Positions 24,621 to 31,632 of a stretch of 64,000 bases of DNA are shown one piece after another (within the stretch, counting starts at the first letter, position 1; each line of letters starts with the position of its first letter). The stretch comes from Candidatus Nitrosotalea bavarica. GTDB lineage: Archaea > Thermoproteota > Nitrososphaeria > Nitrososphaerales > Nitrosopumilaceae. The notes below the pieces were generated by a model. That model was not told where the DNA came from. It was given only the letters and a program-made list of their open reading frames with translations, and did no database searches. The DNA lies in contig NZ_FUYK01000005.1 in assembly GCF_900167955.1 (NCBI RefSeq), forward strand, positions 1 to 64,000, read 5' to 3'. A program made the position numbers and the translations under genes.

Positions 24621-24629
24621 ATCTTTGAA

Positions 24630-25700
24630 TTATTTTATTGTGTTTCCACAATGTGAACAAAATTTAGAATCAACTGCTATTATGCTATTACATTTTGAAC
24701 ATGTTATGCCTTGAGCTTTTTGCACAGTCTGCTGCTGTTCTGTGCCACAACCTGGACAGAAATTACTAGATACTGGCATCATCATGCTACACTTGGGACA
24801 CGGTTTCATTGGAGGCTGGTACAACCCCTGACCCATCTGCCCTGCCATTGCATAACCAATTCCAGAACCTGCTCCAAATCCTACTCCAAGGCCTGCCATC
24901 GAACCTGCTCCTCCTGAGGGATTTTTTGCAGCCTCTGTCATGGCCTGACCTGCCTGATATTGCATGTAATTTACTCCAAGTACAGACATCTCTCCTCTTG
25001 TATTGATTGCCTTTTGTACTTCATCTGGGAGATTGATTGTAAGTCCTGAGATCTTGTTGATTTCAATTCCATATTGTCCAAAACTTGATAGTACATTTGA
25101 TAAAACAACTTGTTCTATATTTTGCAAGTTTGATGCAATATCAGTAACTTTGAGTCCGGTCTCTTTCATCTTTCCTAGTGCATTGAAGACCAAAAGTACC
25201 AGTTGTTCTTTGAGTCGAGATTCAACTGCATCAGATGTCTGTATTGCAAATGTTCCAACAAATTGATTAATAAAATTCTCAGGTGACGATATCTTCCACC
25301 TAAACTCTCCAAACACTCTCAAGTTCACCATGCCAAATACTGGATCTACAAACTGGTAAGGACCCTGTGAGCCAAATTTTCCATCGATATACCTATTTTG
25401 TAAATAATAAACTTCAGCGGCTTGGACAACTCCTGTGAAAAATTTTAACAGTCCGCCAACTATAGGGGCATTAAAGTCCGTAAGTGCATACCTGTTTGGT
25501 TTGTCAAAATAAGTCAGTACCTTTCCATCTCTGAAAAATACTGCAATCTCGTCTTCCCTTACTACGATATTATCATTGAGTCTGATGAGTCGAGGAGCCT
25601 TCCACATGATGTTGCCTTCCTTGTATTTTGATTCCCACTCCATAGTAGTTGAACCGGCTACACTTCCTCCCAGGTTGGGTTCTTTTTTTCGTCCAAACAT
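24630..25700 (-). CDS. SPFH-domain protein with C-terminal zinc ribbons (YdjI-like)
   Basis: The N-terminal 220 residues match the SPFH / virion-core-like family typified by B. subtilis YdjI (I-V-R-E-D-E-I-A-V-F-F-R-D-G-K and Y-G-I-E-I-N-K-I-S-G-L-T-I-N-L-P). A Gly/Ala/Met-rich linker then leads to two zinc ribbons, C-P-K-C ... C-P-G-C and C-S-K-C ... C-S-H-C. SPFH proteins assemble into membrane-associated rings or scaffolds. The gene lies between a coiled-coil gene (35 bp upstream) and the double zinc-ribbon gene (9 bp downstream). Both share low-complexity Gly/Met linkers, suggesting physical association. Confidence 0.88.
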   Translation of the reverse strand: MFGRKKEPNLGGSVAGSTTMEWESKYKEGNIMWKAPRLIRLNDNIVVREDEIAVFFRDGKVLTYFDKPNRYALTDFNAPIVGGLLKFFTGVVQAAEVYYLQNRYIDGKFGSQGPYQFVDPVFGMVNLRVFGEFRWKISSPENFINQFVGTFAIQTSDAVESRLKEQLVLLVFNALGKMKETGLKVTDIASNLQNIEQVVLSNVLSSFGQYGIEINKISGLTINLPDEVQKAINTRGEMSVLGVNYMQYQAGQAMTEAAKNPSGGAGSMAGLGVGFGAGSGIGYAMAGQMGQGLYQPPMKPCPKCSMMMPVSSNFCPGCGTEQQQTVQKAQGITCSKCNSIIAVDSKFCSHCGNTIK

Positions 25701-25735
25701 TTACTGACACCTCATGTAGTTTGTTACCATTTTTA

Positions 25736-26275
25736 TCACTTTGTAACTAGAATGTTTTCTACAGAGTCTAGTCTTTTCTTCCACGACATGCCAAGATTGT
25801 CCAATAGTGATGAAATTTGCGATGCAATATCTTGGATTTGTCTACCAGAGTTGTAATCGGACATAGAATTAGAACACGTTGTAAAGATCTGCTCAGATGT
25901 ATTGACTGAATCAAAATCATATTCATACAACTTGTTGAGAACGCCCTCGTCTATTCGTATGTTGGGAGATATTCCTGCAGAACCCTGCTGAGCATGCTGT
26001 ATCACCCCCGATACCTGCTGGATTTTAGATATTGTACTTCCCACAATAGTAAGATTGGTAAAATCATTTTTTGCAGTCATTGCTTTTCTTAGCTCTTCAA
26101 GTTTTGTCTTGGAGTCATTCAGCTTGTCAGATATCTGCTTTCGTAGTAACTGGTCTGCAGCTCTGATATCTTCAAGTTTACGATATTCTTGAAGAGCTGG
26201 AATTTTTAATTGTAATTTTTTTAGTGTTCCTCGATTGTCTTCCACTGTTTTTCTTATGTCTGGTGTTTCTGGCAT
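25736..26275 (-). CDS. Coiled-coil protein heading the SPFH operon
   Basis: The 179-residue protein has long helices: K-L-Q-L-K-I-P-A-L-Q-E-Y-R-K-L-E-D-I-R-A and a second Lys/Glu-rich helix to about residue 70, then a less regular C-terminal half with a single Cys. It has no signal peptide or membrane helix. It is first in a tight operon with the SPFH and zinc-ribbon genes, the position held by the PspA-like ydjF in Bacillus. Sequence similarity to PspA is not evident to me, so the parallel is positional only. Confidence 0.7.
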   Translation of the reverse strand: MPETPDIRKTVEDNRGTLKKLQLKIPALQEYRKLEDIRAADQLLRKQISDKLNDSKTKLEELRKAMTAKNDFTNLTIVGSTISKIQQVSGVIQHAQQGSAGISPNIRIDEGVLNKLYEYDFDSVNTSEQIFTTCSNSMSDYNSGRQIQDIASQISSLLDNLGMSWKKRLDSVENILVTK

Positions 26276-26564
26276 TGTATCACTGATGATGTTACAAAAC
26301 TTAAAGATTCCGTGAGAATCATACTTTGATTATACTAGTAATCCAAGACATGAGTTAGCGTATAGATCTTTGAGTACTAGTGTCACATTAAAGACCACAT
26401 AGCTTTGTGTGTGGACAAAAATTATTGGCATCCAATTGCAGATTAGAAAATAGCATCCTAGGCAGTTACAATCCAATCTACTTGTAGCACGATTGAATTT
26501 GCGTCTGCAATAGAATCAATTCATACAAGGATTATTATCTAATAACATATTTCCAAATTTCTAG

Positions 26565-27221
26565 ATGTATAGCGGAGAACGTGAAGTCCAGTCAAAGAGA
26601 AAGGCCCTTGCCGTTTTACAAGACGAGATAAACAGAATTCTCAACGCTGTCAGAGATCTATCAATTCTTCCCGGTTTGATTATCAAGGCAGACAAATCTG
26701 AAATAAAACAGCTGCTTGAGCGAATAAAGAATACAGAGAATGAGGTAGAAGCTCTCCGCAGAAAAATCACTCGAGAGATTTCAGACATTGGTGGCCTCAT
26801 GATGCACAGGGAGAATATTTTGAACTCGGCATACACGATGGATGAAGTAGCAGGATACATCACAGGCATTGCCTTCAAGCTCTCAAACATCAAGGCAGCC
26901 ACACTCAAAAAAGAGAAGCTTGACAAGGATCTTGTAGAACTAATAGAACTAGCTGTAGACCAGATTCAAAAAATTAATGAAATAATCAGAGCTCTTGCAA
27001 ACAACAACAGTACGGTGGCAATTGACTTGGCACATGAAGCACAGAAAATAGAGAGACAGGTAGATAACAAGTATAGGGCATTGAGCATAAGAGTTCTTGA
27101 CGAAACTAGTACAACAAAAGAGCTGTTACTTCTCAAAGACATAGTAGAAGGAATTGAAGAAATGTCAGACAAAGTTCTTCAAGTCTCGGATTCATTTATT
27201 TTGCTGGCCCTTAGCTTATAA
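26565..27221 (+). CDS. PhoU-like DUF47 family protein
   Basis: The 218-residue all-helical protein follows the DUF47 / PhoU-like pattern: paired three-helix bundles with repeated E-x-x-x-D acidic signatures (I-E-R-Q-V-D-N-K and I-V-E-G-I-E-E-M-S-D-K). DUF47 proteins bind metal clusters through these residues and usually modulate PiT-type phosphate transporters. No phosphate transporter is adjacent here. The gene is divergent from the SPFH operon across a 289-bp gap in which I see no other gene. Confidence 0.75.
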   Translation: MYSGEREVQSKRKALAVLQDEINRILNAVRDLSILPGLIIKADKSEIKQLLERIKNTENEVEALRRKITREISDIGGLMMHRENILNSAYTMDEVAGYITGIAFKLSNIKAATLKKEKLDKDLVELIELAVDQIQKINEIIRALANNNSTVAIDLAHEAQKIERQVDNKYRALSIRVLDETSTTKELLLLKDIVEGIEEMSDKVLQVSDSFILLALSL

Positions 27222-27370
27222 AATATTAAAAAATATTTGTCATGCATCGTCCATACTAACTAATTTTAGTATTACCCATACAGAGATTGACAATAACCTA
27301 AGACATTGATACTTCCATAATTACAATATGAGTATCCTTGCGTGTCACATATCTGGAATTATTTTTATCT

Positions 27371-28879
27371 CTAGCATTTGAAATTTTGCATTTGCTTTTG
27401 TAATGAATCCAACTGGGAATACATTTGCAAATCTTGCTGATATTCTTGCTGCGATATAGCTATTTTTGGCATACCATTGTATTGTTTTTCTAGTGCATTG
27501 AATTGTTGTTGTAATGTATCATACTGACCAATTTGGTTTTGGGTGCATGCATAGTTTACCTTTGGAGACTTGAATCCATCTTGAACCATAGGAGTTGTTT
27601 TCGTTATAGAATACGATGTTATCGGAAATTGTTCTGCTCCATCTTGTAAGAATGCAACCATGGTGTAAACACCCCCCTGTGTAACAAACGGAGACAAGTC
27701 AAAAGATGTGTCAACATAGTTACCCATCTGCACCATCCTGTTGGCAATCTCCAAAGTCTCATTACTGGGCTGATAATACGAACCTGTTACTGGAGGTTGA
27801 ACTATCGTTCCAAGTTCATTTCCTAGTTTATAGAAACCATCATTTTTGTGCACCTCATAGGTCTGCTTTGTTGGTAGAGGATCATAGAATATTCCAATAC
27901 TTAGAAGTGAGCCAGTTTTTAGATTTCCGGCAAAAGTTACAATGCCATTATTTTCAGAAGGTGATTTTGTAAAACTTAGATAATTATTTTCAAAGTTCTG
28001 AGTCATGAAAAATGAATACTTGGTGTATGCAATTCCGATGCTTACTGCAGTATGATATTTGTCCAAAATATTATCCCTGTGCCCATTATTACAACAGATG
28101 AGATCATTATTCATCATACTAGATTCACTATTTTGAATCTCAGTTTTTGGATCAAGGGCGGGACAAATTACAAGAACACTTTGACATAAAGAAGTATTAT
28201 CGTATTTAGAATCTGCAGCATTTTGTGCCACATTTCCAAACCCACCATATTTTGTATATACCATGTATGGCTTTTCACCATCTGACATGTAGTGTGACAA
28301 TGTTTGCATATTCAACATGTCTTCTGCCTGCGCCTGGGCTGCCTGATTATTACTTAATGCAACAGGCAGTAATCCATGAGATGTTCTATCGTTATTGATT
28401 AATTGTAATGCATAATTTCTTAGTTCAGCAAGTGTAGTAGACTGGGTAGTAGATATGACTGGAATTGGAACCTGTCCCGTGTTACCATTATGATAAATAC
28501 TTTTTATTGGAGATATGCTTGATTGTGAAATTTGCTGTTTTTGGATTGTTTTACCTGAATTAATTTGAGATGTTGCATTGTTTACTGTTTCAGCATTGCT
28601 TGGAGCATTTGAGTTATTTGCAAGTGTTGTAGCTTCTTTTTGAATTTGTTGTGACGTGTCTGATGCTCTCTCGGATACAAGATTGAGAAATTTCTGAGCC
28701 ATTTGACTTGTATTTGCATAATAAAATCCAGCAGATATAATCACACATATGAATAGAACAGAAAAAATCTTTGCAGGACTTTTAGTCTTACGTGTTGATA
28801 TTCTCTCATGTCCACAATCTATGCAAACAAACCTTCCCTTTTGAGTGGTGATATAATTATGATTTTTACATTCTTCCAA
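27371..28879 (-). CDS. Membrane-anchored CAP/SCP-domain protein with N-terminal zinc finger
   Basis: Residues 4-24 form a zinc finger (C4, H7, C19, C22, H24) on the cytoplasmic side, followed by one membrane helix (F-S-V-L-F-I-C-V-I-I-S-A-G-F-Y-Y-A). A Gln/Ser/Asn-rich linker leads to a CAP domain: L-R-N-Y-A-L-Q-L-I-N-N-D-R, L-S-H-Y-M-S-D-G, N-V-A-Q-N-A, G-H-R-D-N-I-L and F-M-T-Q-N-F. Later residues form a beta domain and a Gln-rich helix ending in Cys. CAP proteins outside animals include cell-wall-binding and protease-like members. A zinc finger linked through a membrane helix to an external CAP domain is unusual. Confidence 0.85.
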   Translation of the reverse strand: MEECKNHNYITTQKGRFVCIDCGHERISTRKTKSPAKIFSVLFICVIISAGFYYANTSQMAQKFLNLVSERASDTSQQIQKEATTLANNSNAPSNAETVNNATSQINSGKTIQKQQISQSSISPIKSIYHNGNTGQVPIPVISTTQSTTLAELRNYALQLINNDRTSHGLLPVALSNNQAAQAQAEDMLNMQTLSHYMSDGEKPYMVYTKYGGFGNVAQNAADSKYDNTSLCQSVLVICPALDPKTEIQNSESSMMNNDLICCNNGHRDNILDKYHTAVSIGIAYTKYSFFMTQNFENNYLSFTKSPSENNGIVTFAGNLKTGSLLSIGIFYDPLPTKQTYEVHKNDGFYKLGNELGTIVQPPVTGSYYQPSNETLEIANRMVQMGNYVDTSFDLSPFVTQGGVYTMVAFLQDGAEQFPITSYSITKTTPMVQDGFKSPKVNYACTQNQIGQYDTLQQQFNALEKQYNGMPKIAISQQEYQQDLQMYSQLDSLQKQMQNFKC

Positions 28880-28927
28880 ATGAATTGACTTCCTGTATTA
28901 TCACATTTACTGGAATTTGTTCTAGTG

Positions 28928-29155
28928 TCATCCTATTTTTCCTCCCGTTAGTTGAACAATAGCGGATTTTAGATCGTAATGACTTGCCTCTCCCAGTACT
29001 TTTTCAATTAGATTATCTGCCATGGGTTGTGCCTTATCTCGGATCATAACAAAATCTTGATAATATTGAGTGGCATTTATTCCCGTGTATGCAATAAAGG
29101 CCAAACCAATCAGAGATATTACGATTATCTTACCTAGCATTGTAATCTGTCTCAT
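28928..29155 (-). CDS. Small membrane protein (75 aa)
   Basis: One N-terminal hydrophobic helix (I-I-V-I-S-L-I-G-L-A-F-I-A-Y-T-G-I) could be a membrane anchor or signal. It is followed by a 50-residue external helical domain (Y-Y-Q-D-F-V-M-I-R-D-K-A-Q). No family is recognised. It lies 48 bp upstream of the CAP-domain gene on the same strand, so the two are probably co-transcribed and may act together at the surface. Confidence 0.6.
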   Translation of the reverse strand: MRQITMLGKIIVISLIGLAFIAYTGINATQYYQDFVMIRDKAQPMADNLIEKVLGEASHYDLKSAIVQLTGGKIG

Positions 29156-29347
29156 GACATCACTTGATTAGATTAAAGGTTTGTGTACCAATCATTAGTC
29201 TACTAATTAATTATAACATTACAGTGCGTTGTGCAGTAAACTGGCAGCAGAATTTTGTTTTTATCAAGGTTTTATCATTTAATTTTTTAAAACCACGAGC
29301 GCGTAGCAGAGTATGATAATTATACTAGCAAACCAAGAGTATCCTAG

Positions 29348-29635
29348 TTGGATAAAATTGAGTACGAAGGCACGGTCTGGGCAATAAACCACGGCTTGCC
29401 ACAGCCATTACTTGATCATTGTATCAAAAAACTAGTTGATCATGGAGTAAAAAAAGAAGACATTGTAATTACAGATGCCCCATCTGACGTCAAAGTAGGA
29501 ACAGTCGTAGTTGACGTGTACCCATATCATATTGAAGTGGGACGTGTGAGAACCACAAGAAATGACTCTTACATAAGCGGTAGCATAATGATAATAGAAC
29601 TAAAGGCAGACCCTGAAGGCAAATACATCGATTAG
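29348..29635 (+). CDS. Hypothetical alpha/beta protein (95 aa)
   Basis: This soluble protein begins at TTG (M-D-K-I-E-Y-E-G-T-V-W-A-I-N-H-G-L-P-Q). The alternation of helix (L-D-H-C-I-K-K-L-V-D-H-G-V) and strands (I-V-I-T-D-A-P and V-G-T-V-V-V-D-V-Y-P-Y) suggests a compact alpha/beta fold. No motif fixes its function and no operon partner is seen. It is followed by two micro zinc-finger genes. Confidence 0.6.
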   Translation: MDKIEYEGTVWAINHGLPQPLLDHCIKKLVDHGVKKEDIVITDAPSDVKVGTVVVDVYPYHIEVGRVRTTRNDSYISGSIMIIELKADPEGKYID

Positions 29636-29722
29636 AATTTAAAAATCAATTATTCGCCAGATAGTTGTAAAGCCCCAATAACATACTGATCTATAAAAAT
29701 TGCACGTGCATTAACATACAAT

Positions 29723-29884
29723 ATGATTACATGTACAATCTGCGGTAAAGATATGAAATTTGTTGAAGGAGATATCATCCATGAAGAAAATTGGTATCAT
29801 AGAACCTGTTTGAAGATAAAAAATAGGAGCGCGGATATTTGTGCTCAAAGCAATATAGTGGAAAAAACACTCAGTTTGGATTAA
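29723..29884 (+). CDS. Micro zinc-finger protein (53 aa), LIM-like
   Basis: M-I-T-C-T-I-C-G-K-D-M is followed by I-I-H-E-E-N-W-Y-H-R-T-C, giving C4, C7, H26 and C29, the first half of a LIM-type zinc finger (C-x2-C ... W-x-H-x2-C). A ctataaaaat box at 29691-29700 lies about 27 bp upstream of the ATG, supporting a leaderless gene. A second gene starting M-I-T-C-T-N-C follows 93 bp later. The likely role is protein or nucleic acid binding; unknown. Confidence 0.7.
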   Translation: MITCTICGKDMKFVEGDIIHEENWYHRTCLKIKNRSADICAQSNIVEKTLSLD

Positions 29885-29977
29885 GTATCATACAGTAATG
29901 GATCTACAAGACTTTGTGTAATATATAATCACACACTCATCTCTAAAGATTACCAACTGTATTACAATACCATACAA

Positions 29978-30061
29978 ATGATTACATGTACAAACTGTGA
30001 AACTGTCCACATATCCGAATCTGCAATAGTATGTTCAGATTGTGGAAGCATATTTGAATAG
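29978..30061 (+). CDS. Micro zinc-ribbon peptide (27 aa)
   Basis: This very short frame reads M-I-T-C-T-N-C-E-T-V-H and V-C-S-D-C-G-S-I-F-E. It holds a complete C-x2-C ... C-x2-C ribbon (C4, C7, C19, C22) in only 27 residues. The first five residues match the gene at 29723. An AT-rich atatataat stretch lies near 29921. Its size makes it uncertain, but four Cys in ribbon spacing by chance is improbable. Confidence 0.55.
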   Translation: MITCTNCETVHISESAIVCSDCGSIFE

Positions 30062-30179
30062 GCAAATTGCCTAACCCCATTTTTTGATTTTTGTATTCAA
30101 TTTATAATATCTTTAATTTATAAGATACTCTAAAATTCAAACGCATAATTATCTATAGTATTGTTATAACAAACAAGAA

Positions 30180-30779
30180 ATGAAGATACAAAAACAAAAT
30201 ATAATATTTGTAGTTAGCGTATCACTTGTTTACTGTGCAATATCTGCAGGATTTTCCCTAGTCGGAACGGTTCTTCCAGATAGGGTGATGTTACTCAATC
30301 CAATAGAACATGGTAGTCTGAGTGTAAAGGAGATTGGAGGACATTTCGTTTGGGGACTGGTTGCAGGAATAGTCACACTACGACTCCGATACATACTCCT
30401 GGGTGGAATACTAGCAGTCCTAATAGACTCTGATCATCTCATAGGACTATTACATGTAGAAGCCATACCCCGAATGAGCCATTCAGTCACATTCGCAATT
30501 TTATCCACAATTATCTTGTTACTTGTATTTTCCAAAAAGGATTACCGGTTGGGGGCAATTGCATTTACAAGTGTACTTACCCACATATCATATGACATGT
30601 TTGCAGACTCGTATGGATTTCCAATCTTTACACCGTTTGTCAACAAGATAATCCAGATTCCAAGAACAGACTGGATAGTCTTTGAAATTGCAGCAATTTG
30701 CATAATTGGAATTGTAAGCTTTATTGTTACAAGAAAAGAAATAGATATTAAAAAAATCAGCAAAGAGCCAGGTAGATGA
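30180..30779 (+). CDS. Membrane-bound metal-dependent hydrolase, YdjM-like
   Basis: About five or six membrane helices carry the YdjM/DUF457 signature: D83-S-D-H86, S-H101-S, and T-H135-I-S-Y-D139. These His and Asp residues face one another in helices and are predicted to bind metal. The family is annotated as inner-membrane metal-dependent hydrolases of unknown substrate, sometimes linked to the SOS response in bacteria. The stop is 4 bp from the end of the convergent ParB-like gene. Confidence 0.8.
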   Translation: MKIQKQNIIFVVSVSLVYCAISAGFSLVGTVLPDRVMLLNPIEHGSLSVKEIGGHFVWGLVAGIVTLRLRYILLGGILAVLIDSDHLIGLLHVEAIPRMSHSVTFAILSTIILLLVFSKKDYRLGAIAFTSVLTHISYDMFADSYGFPIFTPFVNKIIQIPRTDWIVFEIAAICIIGIVSFIVTRKEIDIKKISKEPGR

Positions 30780-30783
30780 AAAA

Positions 30784-31539
30784 TTATACTTCGTCAAAAT
30801 GATGCAAGTTAGGCGATGGAGTAGATTCTTTTTTCCACATCGTCCTATCTTTTAGACAGCGTGCCTGCTCTGCATCCATTGGCATATCATGCTCGATAAA
30901 TACAGGAATATCTTTTACTCCTAATTCGTCTGCTGCAACTGCTCTATGCCTTCCATCATGATAGACAAACTGGCATTTACTCAAATCCAATTTCAGAAAT
31001 GGCGCATCTTGTGGTTTACATTTTGAAATTCGTTTTCGTTTGTGTTTTACCAAAAGTTCTGTAGTGGATACATCATCTTCTGATCTTTTTTCAACAATTT
31101 CTCCTGCAAATGCATAGTTGAGAAATTCAGAAGGCTTCATCGTAGTATAAAGCAGTCTTCCTGCCCCAGCATCTTTTGGAAAATTGGCGTGAAAACCGCC
31201 AGTTCTGCTTCCCTCTTCGATAAAGTATTCAGGACTTTTTTTTATTGCAGGAACTGGAATTGTCGGAGTCCATACTGGATAGTGTTCTTTCTTTGTGCAC
31301 TTACAATCAAGTCTTCTCCGAAACATATCCGTAATAGAAGCAGGTGCAGATTCCAATGTTTTCAACATACGGTCTGCCTCGGATCTAGTCGGAATTCTCA
31401 ATAGATATTTTTTTGCAGACAAGTCATATTCTTTTTTATAAATTTCATCCATGACATCAAGTAGCTTGCAATCATTTAGTCGATCGATAAAAACATCATC
31501 ACGTTCGTCTGTTGTCTTGCTTTTTGTCATACCAAGCAT
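30784..31539 (-). CDS. ParB/sulfiredoxin-fold-like protein
   Basis: Near the C-terminus H194-D-G-R-H-R-A-V-A-A-D-E-L-G-V-K-D-I-P-V resembles the G-x-H-R motif and following helix and strand of ParB/Srx-like nucleotide-binding domains. The N-terminal half is helical with C-K-C and no domain I know. Such folds occur in plasmid-partition proteins, nucleases and sulfiredoxins. No parA or plasmid gene is nearby, so a role in partition is not supported. The protein is cytosolic. Confidence 0.65.
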   Translation of the reverse strand: MLGMTKSKTTDERDDVFIDRLNDCKLLDVMDEIYKKEYDLSAKKYLLRIPTRSEADRMLKTLESAPASITDMFRRRLDCKCTKKEHYPVWTPTIPVPAIKKSPEYFIEEGSRTGGFHANFPKDAGAGRLLYTTMKPSEFLNYAFAGEIVEKRSEDDVSTTELLVKHKRKRISKCKPQDAPFLKLDLSKCQFVYHDGRHRAVAADELGVKDIPVFIEHDMPMDAEQARCLKDRTMWKKESTPSPNLHHFDEV

Positions 31540-31632
31540 GTAACTTTACCATTATAGTAGTTTTCCAAATATTTTTTCATGTTCTAGATTTATCATCTTT
31601 AAGAATATCAGAAATAAAGGAAAAATTGCAAA

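Noticed and set aside
23613-26275. Prophage or virus-derived region (because the SPFH family is called virion-core-like)
   Set aside because: There are no capsid, terminase, integrase or attachment sites; the name comes from a distant similarity, and the operon resembles a chromosomal bacterial cluster.
30784-31539. Plasmid partition (ParB) gene
   Set aside because: Only the H-R core resembles ParB; no parA, parS-like repeats or plasmid genes are nearby.
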